Shown in pieces: positions 1-13,724 of a DNA stretch of 64,000 bases (its first letter is position 1; each line of letters begins with the position of its first letter). The position numbers and the translations under genes are program-made. Under the pieces are notes generated by a model. The model was given only the letters and a program-made list of their open reading frames with translations. It ran no database searches and was not told the origin of the DNA. The DNA is from Conoideocrella luteorostrata (Eukaryota; Ascomycota; Sordariomycetes; Hypocreales; Clavicipitaceae): NCBI GenBank assembly GCA_032433595.1, contig JASWJB010000044.1, positions 62,001-126,000 of the forward strand, read 5' to 3'.

Positions 1-852
1 GGGGGGTAGGGGGGGAAGCAACTTAAGGTCTGATAGTGTTAAGATTAGCAGCCAGCTAGTTTTGTTGGCTTCCTCAGAAGGAATAAATTTTGATGCGCTA
101 ACGCACACATCTACTGCGATACGTAATCTAGATAATATGGGAATTTAACCGCTTCGAGTGAAACCCGTTCAGTCAGATACCTATCCAGATGTTTACTCAT
201 AGACCAGTGGGTATTATGAATATCCTCCGGCTTCATGTTTGCCCCCCAACGAGACATGTAGAAACAAGTCGGCGACACGCCCTCGAGAAACTAGTGCTAC
301 GCAGCCAACTTCCCACAGCCGTGAATATCGGCCGATCTTAGGAGCCTTGCTGATCGGCTTTCCTTGTCCATCATCATAGTAACTGTCCAGTTCACCTTTC
401 CCAAAGTTGCTGAATATATCATCGTCACTAAGATTATCGTCACTAGTAAACCTGTCAATTGACAATGCCATCGTTATCATAGATTTCATAGAAGATTCAG
501 GAGATGTAGAGGAGCATCTTAGAGGTCTGCGCTGCGAGTTGATTTCGAAGGCTGCTATTGTATAAAGCGTTAAAAATACGAATTACTGTGAGAAGAAAAT
601 ATTATATTAATGACGAACATTTCATTTTCCAGGATGGTGCGAGCTTTATGTACCACCGAAAATGTCGTAGTAGCTCTGTGATGCCTCAGTTCGTTGGCCA
701 CTATACCATAGTCTTGTTGCTCGCGTTGTGGACATCTCCACTATTAGAGCTCCCGTCGTTTTTCCATTTCACGTCCAACTTCCCGTATCTCCCAATTCCC
801 AACCACCGGCCGGTTTCCAACCCCGATACGACTTTCCTTCCCTCCTGTACTT
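1..852. other. Gene-free left edge
   Basis: Short open stretches occur on both strands, but none has a recognisable domain, codon coherence or plausible splice structure. I see no supported gene here. Confidence 0.5.
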
Positions 853-1240
853 TGTCGACCCAAGGCGCACACCCGCCACACACGTATGCCGATGTCTGAC
901 ACATAACCAGCAATGTCAACTCAATTCTGTAGAGAGCTTCGGAAGAAGCTCTCTTTAGTTCATAGAGATCTTCTGTTTGACGAGATCAAATAGTCTAAGA
1001 GTTTGATAATGCGTTATCAAGCGTCAAAGCTCTTTAGCAAAGGAATTCAAGCATGATAGGCACAAGACCTTTGCTCCGAACAAAGACACCATTTGAGAAT
1101 GAAGGGAAACTTGCGGATCCACTCATACAAGCGGGATAGAACCCTTCTTATAGCTAATTCATTTGATCTGACTAATCCGGTCAAGCCCAGCATCTCGCGT
1201 GAGTTGTTCCCGCTACCCTAGAGGCTCTCTTCCGCCCACA
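853..1240. repeat. Dispersed LTR-like repeat, family B, copy 1
   Basis: This stretch shares several blocks with two other places in the window (about 19794-20160 and 37718-38172). The blocks include a CACACCC...GTCTGACACA-type segment near the left end and a TTGATCTGACTAAT block near the right end. The putative outer edges read TG...CA (TGTCGACC to CGCCCACA), which suits an LTR, but I could not find a convincing target-site duplication, so the ends are approximate. Confidence 0.45.
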
Positions 1241-1669
1241 CTACGTAGCTGAGCCACACCGCGAATGCGACCAAACGTAAACGCCGACTAGATAAATATT
1301 AAAGCCTTAGACAGAAGAGGGGGCAATAAAATGTGTGCTAAGAATACTATAACTAAAGCTCAAGGACCTACTGTGGGCATTCTTGTATGTGCGTGGCTAT
1401 GTCTAAGCAACATAGCAAGTTAAGCGATTTAGACCTAGGGCTTATTAGTTAGGCTAGCTAAAGGCATAGACCAAATGATCAAAGCAAGAAGAAAGGCTTA
1501 AATTATCCTAATAGGGAAAGTCTTATAGTAAATAGCAGGGCTTGGTTACCTTCGCCGACGCTAAGGATAGCAGCTAGCAGTGGAGACACTTTTGTGAAGA
1601 CTAGAGATGCTCGTTAGGACAATTAGTGCCGTAAATAGCTAGGAAGGTCACAAAACATAATTACAAGGC
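1241..1669. other. AT-rich gene-free stretch
   Basis: A low-complexity, AT-leaning stretch dense in stop codons in all frames. It is probably decayed repeat DNA, and no gene is supported. Confidence 0.4.
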
Positions 1670-1752
1670 TGTCACACAAAAAATGGCGTAGCCAGAGGCC
1701 ACTTTTAATGTGTAGTTACGACCCTTAAATAGGCTCATATTTTCCTGTGACA
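1670..1752. mobile_element. 83-bp TG...CA mini-element, copy 1
   Basis: An 83-bp unit begins TGTCACA and ends TGTGACA, a perfect 7-bp terminal inverted repeat. It is flanked on both sides by the 5-bp direct repeat AAGGC (1665-1669 and 1753-1757). A second copy at 36298-36380 differs at only two positions and has its own duplication. TG...CA ends with a 5-bp duplication are the hallmark of integrase-mediated LTR insertion, so the best reading is a very short solo LTR; a MITE-like element is the alternative. It is too short to encode a protein. Confidence 0.8.
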
Positions 1753-1757
1753 AAGGC

Positions 1758-3938
1758 ATAACTACAAGGTCAGATCAGAAGGTTAGATTACAAGGCTACG
1801 AGGATTCGACACCTAAAAAGTAACATAAGGAGAAAGCTTTAGGCTCTTTAGGAAGTTAAGAATCAAAACAACAATTAGTATTAATTTAATTCAATCCTTC
1901 TATTCCTATTAATTTCCACGGCTAATAAATTGCTCAAAGTGCTTATGACGCAACAATTTTTGGACTAGCTAAATAACGCAAGACTAGATTATTTCTTTGA
2001 AGCGGTGAGTTAGAAGACGGTTAGAAGACGTGCAATTTATTCGTATGTATTGTGGTAGCGTCTGGACACGGCGATGCGTTTGAGTGCAGAGAATTGCCTC
2101 ATAAGGACGAAAGGCAATGCCAGCTCATCCATCTATCAGATTGTGCAGTTTGCATCGTGAAAGACTACACAACATCTTTTGAGATCACCGTGACGGGATA
2201 GAGCAACGTAAACGTAATCTTAATAATCGTTTCAGTATAGGGGGTTTCCCAGTGCTGTGCGCTGAGGAGGCAGTATCGCGGTTGAAGGAGGGTGGTGGAT
2301 CCTGTTGACCTTGAATGTAACAGAACCAACGCCTGTAAAGAAAAGCTAGACGATGCAAGTATGAAAGTAGAAGCGAAAGCCATGGGTTCGACGGAGCGAG
2401 AGGGATGACGGGGAATGTACAGGTTTGGGGTTAAGTCGTGGTGTCACAGGAATTGAAGGGATGCAGCAAGACATTGTTGTGAGACAACATTCCCAAAAGG
2501 CCATCTATAACGAAATCGACGACGGAATTGATTACGATGCTGACGGTAGAATTGAAGCATAAGAAGAGGTCTAATTGCCCGTCAAATTAGCTAGAATACA
2601 AACACAATTCCACCGAATCCGATGAACGTAGCTGCCCACTTGTGACGCGTGGTCTTGTAGAAATCTCCAAAGCAGCTGGGGTCGAAAACGGCAGCCAATT
2701 TGCAACGACCGACTTTACATGAATTTGACCCTTCCTTTTGAATCCAACATTATTACTGGGCACCAAATCCTAGACTCTTTTCTCGAAGTCGCTTCATGTT
2801 TTCGATTTCACCCAGCAAATCTTCATCGCGCGTCGAAGATGTGATGTTCGGATGAGTTTCGTCTACCCAAGATCCTATCCCAAGAAGGTCTTGTTGATGC
2901 TGGTCGGGGTCTCTGTTATATTGTCAATCATATATTAGCAAGATGCTTGGTATCGGAATTTGGGAAATTAGACCAACTCTTGGGCAACCTGGCTTGCCGC
3001 ATTGCCTGTTTTGCTTGAGAGTATATCAGACATGGCTCAAAGGACACAGAAGTCTGCAGCACGGGCTAAGAAAATTGAAGATGGTAGACAGGTGATGACT
3101 GCTGATTCGAGAGTGTACTCCGCCTCTGCTTGTTTGTAACGTGTAATTACACTCATCATTCCTCAAAAATATGAAGACAACTAGGACTATTTATACAAGT
3201 AAGTCACTCCACAAGAGGCGAGTTAATGCTGGCCTTAAAATCTTCATTTTCCTCGTTGAAAACAAAAGTGCACAAACTTGATGTGTTGCCCAAGCACTCG
3301 GCCGGCAGAGTGCAAGCCGTGTCTATTCCGGACAAGTCCTGCGGTCGCGCTATTTTGTGACTGAAGGCACGACGCCCGAGAAAAAAGTCGGGGCTGAAAC
3401 ATACTGCACATTTGCTCCCGCTCTTGATTGGTGCCGCTGTGAATGTGGCATGCCGGCAGATATTACGGAGCGCTGCACACAGTAAGCTGCATGTATAGCT
3501 GCGCCACAGTCAAGAAAATAATGCACTTTTGCTCTAGCTCAGGATTTCATTGGCAGACTGTGGGGCTTGTTGAAGTGAGGCTGATGGTCGCGTCTCCAAA
3601 AGTGCACAAGAGCTGTTGGAATACCTTGTCATGCGTACGAGCAATTGCGGACAAGGTCACGTGGCCACCTAGCGCGCCCCTATCATACGGCGCGCTCGGG
3701 GGCAGTCCTCTTCTTCTTCTTCTCTCTTAGATAACTATGATCAGATGAGTTGAATTGTTTTGTTTCTTTTATTGTTTCGCCTTCTGATGTCGACGTGAGA
3801 AGCCCTTGTGCTTCCTACAAGAGCAGCTTCGAATATCGGACAAGGCGGTTACGTTCCCCCCGATTCGCACCAAGTAGCCTTCCGCCCCTTTATCTGCCAT
3901 CTTTTTCTTCAACCCCTCAACTCCACCTCAACTTGAGA
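1758..3938. other. Long gene-free region upstream of the Clr5 gene
   Basis: No recognisable coding sequence was found. The first part (to about 2050) is AT-rich. The last few hundred bases probably contain the promoter and leader of the downstream Clr5 gene. A short TTC microsatellite lies near 3712-3727. Confidence 0.4.
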
Positions 3939-6611
3939 ATGACTCGTCACCGTCACGGTGAAGAAGAATGGGAACAGCTGAGACTTACTATCTCTGACTT
4001 ATCAACCGAAGAGAACAAGACTTCCCAGCAGATTGTGGAAATTCTCGAGAAAGATCATGGCTTCAAAACAGGGTGAGTTTCAAATCGTTCTTTTGTCCTT
4101 GTTATACTATTCAAGCTGATCTAGTTGCAGCATCCGCAAGCTCAAAGAAAAAATGATGGACTGGGGTTTGACGAAATATATTAAGAAAGCGGATATGAAG
4201 ATCCTCATTTCGAAAAAAGAACAGCGCCAATCGTTAGGCAAGGAGACTATCTTCTTTCACCATGGCGAGCAGCTTTCAGATAAAAGGCTTATCACGTTTA
4301 GCAAGCGATCATCCACCAAAGATAGTCCCGTACCACCCCATGACGCTCGTTTGTACCTCTTATTGACCCATCTTCTATGTGGAAGCTAACATTATATTTA
4401 GCTACTCCTCCTGAGGTGACGTATCACACTCCTGCAGCTGCCGATGTCGCCATCTCGCATAACTGCCATAATGATACAGCGACTTTGAGTCCTGAGCGGA
4501 CCCCGGTGTCACGCGCTCTTCAAAAAAGAACACTTAACGAGCTACCAGATTCTTCGCTCACCAGCAATGGTCAGATAAGTCAGTCTACTTAACTCATATC
4601 ATACTTCTTAAGCCATTATCCATGGAACATATCAGGGAATTGACTGGAGCATAGGCAAGCGGCGAAAACACAACAACTGCGTCACGCGTATATCGATATC
4701 CCAGCGGATCGATAGACTTTGCGGGCTATCAGCTTGGAATAACTTGCAGTTGAGGGGCGACGATGACACCCAGCATGCAATGAACCGCATCATCTCGGAT
4801 TTACAAGGCGTACTGAATGTGGCACTTCAGCATATGCATGTTACCCGACAATATGATCCAAATAATTCGTCATTACAGTTTATGAACCCAGGGGCTTCCT
4901 GTGAGAGGCTTCGGCAATTTGCCCTGATATTTGGACGGTCCAATCTCGCTGTGAACAAGACAAGTAAGCCTGTCTATTTTGTCACGGACTGAACCAAAAT
5001 CCAACTCACGCAATACGCAGGCGCATTCGACGGTAGGATGCTTGGACGAACTATCCGACATAAGCATCTCTACGATGAGATTCAGTGCAATGCAGGTCGC
5101 ATATCTCTCCTTTCAAAGGAATCTCTGTTGTCATTCGCCTCCACAGATCAAATGACAGAGCAGACAGACGATCACAGAGGGCATGTAATGACAGTATGTT
5201 TTCGGCCGACTGGGCGACAGCGTTCCCGCTTGATAGTGGCATCTGTTTTCCAAGAAATCTTGAATGGAACCGCCTTGACTGTCTCTCACCTTGTCGTGAA
5301 TAATGTGATAGCTTCAGACTCATGCGTTTTCAATCTAGTAAGGGAAGGAGACGTGCTAGGACTACGCAGATTGTTCCAAGACGGCGGTGCGTCTCCCAGA
5401 GACCATGATGAATATGGCGCATCATTGTTATTTGTAAGCAATAGCAAGCCCATAATTCATGAAGACTAAGCTTACGGGTATCTGCAGTACTGTGCATCGC
5501 AGCCCAAAATGTTCAAGTACTTGATTTCATGCGGCTTGGACGTGAATCATGTTGCGCCTGATATTGATATTCTGTCACGGGGAACATACTTGATGTAATG
5601 GCACATCTTCAACCTGACTATGGAATAATATGACTTACAAATCTTTTAGAACTCCGTTGAGTATGATGTCACTGGACAGTGATTTAGAGTTTCAACAAAT
5701 CAAGATTATCAATGAATGTCGAACAGCATTGTTGGAAGCGGGGGCAGATCCAACAATAAGTGCGGATGAGAACGTTGGCAACTTCCAGAGTCGCGCCTTG
5801 TTTTCTTCTATGGTAAATTGTAAGCAGATTTTGCTTATGGAATAGTGGACTGACTAGAGCATAGGAGACGATCCAGATGACTTGGAACCCAAACTTGACT
5901 GGGCATTTCACATCCTTGACTGATTTTGTGTTTGGGCCGGGGTACAACGCGTTGAATTATCTCTGCATGAACGCTGAGAACGGCACTCAACCTGACGTGG
6001 TGGCTTACCTTTTGAGTCAAGGAGTAGACATTAACTCACGCAACCACGGCGGCGACACATGCCTGCACACTTTTGTGAAGAATCTACGTTGTTATATTCA
6101 GAGGGAATCAGACGTGCTTCATCTCCTGGTAAGAAATGGAGCCGAAATCCATGCCCTTAATTCATATGGTTGTAGCGTTTCGTTTTGCGCTTACTATAAG
6201 GAATTTGCATGTTTTGAAGGACTTGGGAGCTATCGTGGGGATTTATGGGATGCGGTCATACAGAAGTATGGATGTAACCTGGTAAAGCATCGAGCGCACC
6301 AACCGCGAAGGGCGATCTATACTGAGAAGTACACGCGAAGCCACTTCGAGGCTCTATGGAAAGGTGCAGAACATCTGTGTCCCTACTGGGACGACAAGCC
6401 GTGGCCTCTACACGTCTGTGTAGCTTGTGGGTTGGAGGAAGACTCGTCGGATGGCGAATCGTATGTTAGAGCGGGAAAAGTTCATGGGAAAAGCCGTGCC
6501 AAAGACGAACATTTTACCGACGAAGGAAGCTATGCGGATGACGAACAAAGCTCTATCGATGATGGAGAAAGCTTTACTAACGACAGCCGCACCGATGGGG
6601 ATGAGATTTAG
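3939..6611 (+). CDS. Clr5-domain ankyrin-repeat protein
   Basis: A multi-exon gene starting at the ATG at 3939. The first two exons encode an N-terminal Clr5 domain: a tryptophan-rich start, a conserved K-x-HGFKTG stretch split by an intron (donor GTGAGT at 4073, acceptor ending 4130), then MMDWGLTKY. Downstream exons (about 4402-4570, 4613/4636-4963, 5021-5433, 5488-5594, 5650-5812, 5865-6611) carry ankyrin-like units such as LLEAGADP, LLSQGVDINSRN and LLVRNGAEIHALNSYG. The C-terminus is acidic and Ser/Asp-rich. Most junction phases fit exactly; the third-to-fourth exon junction is uncertain. Clr5/ankyrin proteins are common in fungal accessory genomes; Clr5 was defined in a fission-yeast silencing protein, but the role of fungal fusions is unknown. 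I see no internal stop after splicing. Confidence 0.75.
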
Positions 6612-7900
6612 TCAAAACGGTATAGGATAACTTTGTAAGTAGAGTGGCCACCAATACACCATGTTGGATGCATTTGTCAGACTTGGGTTTGTCGGTGGTA
6701 ATATTAGCTAGAGTGCGTTTAGAAGGGAGCTTCTTTGCTGGAGGGGTTATTCTCACGTGAAAATTGGACGTGACCAATTTCGCCATTAACAAGGGTTCTA
6801 ACCCGACCGTTCGAGGAGATCAACAAGCTTCCCCTGAGTATTTGAATTGTGTCTTTGTTGGCGGCCTAGCTCCTATTGGAAGCCATAGGACGGATTCAAA
6901 TTCTTGTGCATTGATGGTTGGAGCAGTGTTATGGTGATGATGGATGCAAGACTTTTTGACACAATGTGAGCAGCTATGGAAGTGGTCCTTTAAAGCAGTG
7001 GAATTGTCCTTGTCTTCTATCTAATTTAGTGAGGGAATGTGACTATTATTTATGTATTTTACGATGGTTCTTCCGGATTCATATATTCTACTGCCTCCGG
7101 CGAAATTGTACGCTTCCGGCAGCATCGTACGTTTCCGGTGACACTTTCTCTGACGACCCCGCCCAAACCCCCTTATTTATAACCCTATTATCCCAGACAT
7201 GCATGTTTCCTGCCTTAGGCCCAGAGGTCACATAATCATTCACCCAGAAGCTGTGAAATACACACAGAAGTAGCATAATCCGACAACTCCTGTACCTACT
7301 ATAATTAAAGTGCTTTATTGAAGTGTGCTACTGCCTAAAAAGATTGTACTGAGCTAGTGAATCATTTGATCTTGTTATATAGATCTCTACGAATTGATCT
7401 GGGTCACTACTTAAGCCTATCAACGAACTGAAGTTTCGTTGTTGGCAGTGTCAGATATCAGTATACCGGTGGTCATGGTGGTGGTCCTTGAAGCTGACCT
7501 TGAAGATGCGGGAGTGGCCCCCTTGAAACTCTGAGTTCACAAAGGGGTTGCTGTCACCTAGTTTCAGGGAAGAGACGGCTGCACAAATGGCCTTTGCATT
7601 GAGATTTTGAGCTTGGCGTGAAGCCATGCTTGCTGCTGTGTTTTATAGAACAAAGGCGACCCTTTGTAGAGAGTTGAGAGGCAGGCTGGAGTCTACATAC
7701 GAGCCCTAGCCTTGTTCTATTCCTGCAGCCGTGTTGAATAGCAACTGTCTTCCATCTGTTGGTACCTTGCACGAGCCAGTGAGAATAGCAACAGTGTCTT
7801 CCGTTCATCTACCACTAGTGTTTTGTTCCTCACACCACTTCTAAGTTAAAGTCCTAGCAAAACGACGTCTATCATTAATTAAACTACATAGCTACGCCGC
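6612..7900. other. Gene-free stretch
   Basis: No supported gene. Short open frames overlap in unrelated frames without domain content. Confidence 0.4.
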
Positions 7901-7939
7901 TCTGATCCGCTCTAATCTCTGTATGGGCCGTCATTGCCT

Positions 7940-8893
7940 CTAACAAAAGGGATTCGGTACGTTAGCAACTTGGGTAGAGCCTTCAAAGTAACCTGACTAA
8001 AACCAACTTTCCCGTTTTCGAAGAAGAAGCAGTCTAGTAAAGTCCCCAAGATGATTGCATCCTAGGCGACATTAAGCTCTTTCTTCAGAATTACGGTAGA
8101 ATATACTGGCATCCCCTCGGATAGCTCGTTCTAAAAGGCCCGTCCGGCAATCTCAAATTCACCCAGCAGCACCCCGGGCGAGTACACGGGCGGAGAGTTT
8201 TGGGGCCTCGCCGCTGCTGCTAGCAAGGCAGCCTTTGTAAAAAACCTGACCAAGGGATCTATTAATAGTAATTTGACCGTCGGTACTCATAACAGCCACC
8301 CCGCGGGTCCACATGGTGCCATGGAGACGAGAGAGGGAATAAGCCCAAATATGCTCTTTGAGAAGCTCCTAATCCTCCAAAGCTGTGGCATCGGGTACCA
8401 TAGGGCCTAGCGCATTCTTCGCAATCTTAAAAGCGTCTAGGTCAAGTGGCTCGGTGCGAAATTGTATCACTTCCTCACGGCCATCTGCCAAGGCCAAGAA
8501 CAGTGTTCTGCTGAACGATCCCTGCATGGGAGGCTTGTCCATCCGTTTTGCAGTGCTGTCTAGATGCCTGGCGACTAGACTCTTTGCCCATTTGACTTGC
8601 TTGGTTGGCGTGTCGTGCGGTTTTGGAAGCTCTTTATCGGACGTAATCTGAGGCGTTTCGAAGAATTGCCGGATAAAGATAGTTAGGGAAGAAGGTAAGA
8701 GCAATTGTTTTACATGTCGCTCAGTGAAATGAGGTATCTTGTCTCTGTTAGGGGTGAGCCACCTTATATCATCAAGGCCCGTTGAGGAGTAATCTGTTAG
8801 TCTTTGCGCGACTGATAGGATTGATAACCGCTCAGGCCCCTCTGGCAACGAACGAGAGGCTGCAATTACATCCGAGATATTCACGGCAGTCAC
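7940..8893 (-). pseudogene. Decayed phosphotransferase-like (APH family) gene
   Basis: On the minus strand an open stretch (8893 to 8369) contains a block ending QFRTEPLDLDAF, AKNALGPMVPD, typical of fungal aminoglycoside-phosphotransferase-like proteins. A TAG at 8369-8371 interrupts it, yet the same frame continues with WAYSLSRLHGTMW, which also suits the family. Further on there is a frameshift near 8180, two more TAG codons (8131-8133 and 8062-8064) and a degenerate LPKLLTYRIP segment where the family would have its THGD-type catalytic motif. No ATG precedes the conserved part. The gene is therefore broken at both ends and internally. All three TAGs could come from TGG or CAG by C-to-T change in a CpA context. 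The family call is moderate; the pseudogene status is firm. Confidence 0.55.
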
Positions 8894-9906
8894 GCAACTT
8901 CAAAACTAGTGACGAACATGCGGCAATGGCCACGGAGAAGGAGGGCACGGCCCTTTGATTCTTCATAATTCGGGAGGACGTGCCGAATACTCAAACCAGG
9001 GATGAACATCTCGGATACACGCTCGTACTGTCTTCAGTCATGCTTCCACTAGTACTGCAATTCAAGTTGGTCCGAGACATTTTCTCACGAATCCCATGTA
9101 GTTGCTGCTTTTCCCTCCCCTATTCTCCCGACCATCACTTAATAAAACTGAAAGACGCACTTCCTGTGGCTACGCAGCCTGCCATTCAACAGGTCTGCTG
9201 ACAGGAACACCCTAAACAACCTCAGTCTTCAGGAGACACCCTGCCATTCTTTCTGGTATACAGTAAGCTTCTCCATATCGACGACATGAAATAGGCTACA
9301 GCCACTCATGCCAAGGCACACTCTTTCTTACTTGAAATTATTTAAATGCCCTGTCCATCTGCCCGCTAGACATAGTCCCAACCGGGTTCGGGACTGGAGA
9401 GGTCCCATCCACGATTTTGGTTTCCGACGCCAGTTGGGTTCAGGACACTGCGGCATCTACATCAACGGACTGGATCGCTACCCCCGCATCGTTCAGCTAA
9501 AGTGCTTCAAAACTCGAAGCGAGAGCCACTACAGCGTCACGTGCAGCACAACTCGGAATGGAACTCAAATAGGCCATGTCCTGGTCCTTTCTCTGGCGAG
9601 ACTCCAATTGAAACTGGTCTCACCATCGATGGTAAGATTCTTCGCTAAGGTACTGAGCCTCACGCCGTCATCTCTCATGCCCTTAGACTTTTTGAGGCTG
9701 CTTAGCCTGCTGGCATGGGCTACGTGGATCCTTATTCTTATTTCGTTGATTTAAGCACAGACTCATAATACTTGCATGCTAGCGTTTAACACCAGAGAAC
9801 AGCGCATTACGCCATTACGAACTATACACGAATACACTAGCTAACGAAACAAATTCTAGCAGTGGCAAACTGTTCAAGGGGGTTCCGTGGTTATGCTAGA
9901 GGTTTC
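8894..9906. other. Gene-free stretch downstream of the Egh16-like gene
   Basis: One plus-strand open stretch (9308-9754) includes a glycine-rich FRRQLGSGHCG sequence vaguely like a kinase loop, but nothing else supports a gene. Confidence 0.35.
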
Positions 9907-10867
9907 TTAAGCCGAGAACTCGAGGGAACGCTTTGGCTTGTCAGCGCGAGTCGTGTTACCACCTCCCTGGGCTATCTGAAAAGCAATTATCCCACCGAAT
10001 GGACCAGCCCTGCTGGGATTAGCAACCTTGAGAAGACAAACGTTGGAAACTCCTCCCATGGACCCCTGGCAGGTAGTCCCGGCAGGGATAGCGACCTTTA
10101 GTGGCTATTTTCATGGCCAGCTGGTTAGTATTTCAATGCTGATTCAAGAATGTAAATGCGATCAAAACACTCACAAAATCTGTGTTCACATTCTTTGCCG
10201 CGCGCTTGATGAATATGCTTCTTTGCTGGTTGCCTCCGCCGCCTCCCTTCTTGCCACTTTTTGCGGCCGCAATATTGCCGTTCTTCCCGGGCACCTGGGT
10301 CAACACCTCGGCGTTTGTGCCCTGAGAGAATTTCCCGGTGCCAGTAGGATCAATGATAGCTTGTAGGGGCCCCGCTCCGTCCTGTTGATTATGGTAAGCA
10401 TCAGAGAGGTTAGGCACCAGAAGGGAATGCAGTTACGTACTGTGGTGACAATGTGATACGTTGCTGAAATAGACCCTCCGTTGCTGCTGACTTGAGGGAG
10501 AGTTGAGCCCGATATAGCCATGAGGCGGCCGACGTCATCAACCTTGTTCTTGCCACCCGCCTGGGTTTTACCAAGCCCATCAGAAGCGGCTTTCTTGGAA
10601 CGAAAAACAGTTGTGTCTGTTTCAGTCTTCCGGTTGGGACCAGCCCCCGGTACGACACCACCGAGGATGCCCAGTGCAGTGGTGTTCCCGCCAGCATCAC
10701 CGGTCTAGATGAAGTCAGAGATCAAGCACCGGATGGACATGAGTGTGTGTGTTTTTTCTTTTTTTTTTTTTTTTTGGGAGACTTACGGCAACGCTGATCT
10801 TTCCATGCGCTTCCACGACGGTAGAAGTGAATGCCGCCAGGGCAACAAAAAGAGCGGTGCAGAGCAT
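9907..10867 (-). CDS. Egh16-like (GAS1/MAS-type) secreted virulence-associated protein
   Basis: Four exons in perfect phase: 10787-10867, 10441-10704, 10175-10381 and 9907-10104, giving 249 residues. Introns have GTAAGT, GTACGT and GTGAGT donors. An N-terminal signal peptide (MLCTALFVALAAFTSTVVEA) is followed by HGKISVATGDAGGNTTALGI, GGVVPGAGPN, TDTTVFRSKKAASDGLG, SGSTLPQVSSNG and, near the end, VAIPAGTTCQG and AGPFGGIIAFQIAQGGG. These are landmarks of the Egh16-like/GAS family (DUF3129), secreted proteins expressed in appressoria of plant and insect pathogens (established for Magnaporthe GAS1/GAS2 and Blumeria Egh16). The lysine/glycine-rich linker around the third exon looks locally expanded. 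It appears intact and is the strongest hint of a pathogenic lifestyle in the window. Confidence 0.9.
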
Positions 10868-13724
10868 AGTGTCGAAGTATTGGAGCTCGAGTTTAGTGAA
10901 TGAAGAACAAGATTACTAGAACAAGGAAAGAAAAACGATTGAAGAGATATTTATTAACGCAAAGCATTCGAGTTGGAGACGACTGCCTTTGTTATTCAAC
11001 TCACAGGCGGCATCTGTGGTACTTAAATATCTCGCTGGGTTTCAACGGAGACAAAAGCAACCATTATTATCTTCATGGGAGTTCGGCATCCGCATTTGTG
11101 GCTAGTGCTCATTAGAACAACCAGCACAATATATTTCGCTCGGTCATTATCACTTCAAACATGCTAGTTTACCCTTACATGGCCATCGATTGGTAGGCAA
11201 GCGGCATGAGAGGTGTCAAGGGCAAATGCTGAGACAGCCAAATTCCGTGTAGGGCTGCAACAGCGACCGCCATATCGGTTTGCAATTATACCCAACTGCC
11301 TAATTGGTATATCGGCCGGCCATTTGGTTGGCCAAGGAGTTGCATCATTCCCGTCACACTTGGCGCCGACTGGTCTCCTACTCGGTCTTAGTCGGTCGTC
11401 TCAAACATTAAGTTTGTTGCTCAGTGGGGCGACGCTAATGGCGGATCTGTTCGGCAAGCAACAATTTAACCGTAGCTCAGGCACGATGAGCGACTCACCG
11501 CTGTGGATGGAGGAGCTAAGTGCTGTCGGTCATCCGATGGATGCAACCGAAAACTAGACGTGCGATCTAGCGATCAGATGTCAGATCTACGCGGCTTTCT
11601 TTTTTTTTTTCTTTCTTGTCTTGTTTTTCCGTTACTTTTTTTTTTTGGATTATTTTTGCTCGTATTGTTTATTTTAAAACGCGTCATGTTTGAAGTATGG
11701 CGATTTCCCCAAATGCCATGCGGCCCGTTACGTGACCCACGACTTTTTGCTCCAAGGCTACCTATAATAGGCAACGCGGTGTTTCAAGCCGCCTTTATGA
11801 CCAGCCATCCAGCAAATGAACCTTCAGCGCGGGCTTAGAGAGGCATTTGCTACACCGCTTGCTAAAACACTTCTAGGATGTGCTCATATTGCCGAGAATC
11901 TTCTAAAAATACCACGGCCGATAGAGAAGAATATCGGGCGCGAGTTATCAAGGCATAATTCTACGGTCGGCAAACGGGGACGACAAAGTTTGACCGTTTC
12001 GAATGAGCAGGACATGCGTTGCGCGACACCAGCAGTTCTCAATTAATGCTGCCTCTGCCTGGAAACCCTTCCGGCCTTGAACTGGCCGCCAATTCAAGAG
12101 GCGACGACCACGACCCCGCGCGATCACGAACGCGAAATTGTGGTGGCAATCATGTCTCAAGTGTCCCGCTCTGCCGTTGTCCGTTTGTCGGAGAGGAAGG
12201 GGCTCTGTGCGTGGACGTGAAGCGCGTGAAGCGCTCGTTGGTATTGTTCTTTTATCGGATGTGTGAGAACATGCAATCTGCGGTAATGCGATAAGGGAAA
12301 GGCGCCAAAGGTCATGCTTGCTCCTCCGGAGGGCAGAGTAGCTGCATCCTAGTAAAATAGAATGTACCGATGGCCTACGGAGTAACTGGTCTGCAATTTT
12401 ATCACATCTTCCCCCGGCATCTGAGCCGACAGAATTAATTGTTGTTTTTCCTCACTTACAGCAGCTAATTGCTCATGTGCGAGATGTAATCGCAACGAGC
12501 GCTGATTATCAGTTAGTGTGGTGGGGCATGACGTACATGAACACCTGGTAATGTTCGCCTCACGAATAATTGGGCACATTCTTAACGTCAGTTACTAAGT
12601 AGCTTTAACGTGGCATTTTCTCGCCGACAAGTTCTTTCCTCGTCGGCTAGATGGGCTATGAAATGAGTTGGCCGTTGACCGATTGACGGACTCTGGCTGT
12701 GATAGATGGCCCCCGACATCAGTCGGAGTTCAAGGCGGAAAGTGCCGAGACCCAGTAAACAAAATATCCGACCACAAGACCCTTTGAGAAACTGTCAGCA
12801 GCAGACGGCTGCGGCGTCATCGGGTAGCAGAGCACGCGCACGCGCACTCACTCCCACGCCGTCCATCATCCATATGTGGAACACCGGTCATGCTGAGGGA
12901 GCCCAACGCTCAAGCCTAGAGGTGCACGCCACACACGCCGCAGCAGCCAAATAAATAGACCTACGCCATGCATATGCATAAAGAGTAGACTATCAAACCA
13001 TGCATACTACATACTATAGCGGCGATATTACCTGGAAGAAAGCTGCTAAGTGAGGCTGGTGGCAGTGGACACCTGCTGAGCTCATAGACCAACGTGAGCG
13101 AGGAATGAGAGACAAAGCAGCATGTGGGAAAATCCAGTACGCATACGGAGCAGTCAGTGCATGACTAACGACGGAAGTACTCCAAACCCGGTACGATAGC
13201 TAGGTAACTAAGTAACTTTCTTTGGTACGGACGCGCGCTGGGGTCCCTACTCCTTGTTGCTGCAGCCTCCGAAGGTTTGTGTCCCGCGATGCCGAGGCTT
13301 AGCTTTACATCAGCTTGCGTTCAATAATAGGACAGCGAACAAAGCTTCATTGATTAGATATGGCATCTGAAGACGGCCCGACTGGAGAGCTGTAAGCCAA
13401 GTCCATGGCTGCTAAAGGTACATAGAGGTGTGTACACGCATCCGTGAGACATCATCTGGCTGAAACGGAGCTTGGCACCTCCAAAGCAGCTAATTACCAC
13501 TATAGGGGAGTGGAAATACTAAGAAGAGTAAGAAAATAAAATATATCCTGCTTTATCGCGCGGTCTTTCCCACCTTATAACCAGGAGAGGAATCAATTGT
13601 AATGCATTATGCATTCTCTTCCATTTCCATCCGGCAACATCACTGACATGGATTTCCTCTTGAACTGTTTCCCTTTCCACGCCTACTTCCCCCGTTCAAG
13701 TACAATATTAAACGAGTCATGGGT
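10868..13724. other. Long gene-free region upstream of the Egh16-like gene
   Basis: I see no supported gene. A copy of the 9-mer TACGGAGTA lies at 12376-12384. Poly-T runs occur near 11600-11650. The part next to 10867 should hold the Egh16-like promoter. Confidence 0.4.

Noticed and set aside
9308..9754. Open frame with a kinase-like glycine-rich stretch
   Set aside because: Only one short resemblance (QLGSGHCG). No catalytic loop or DFG-like motif follows in any frame.
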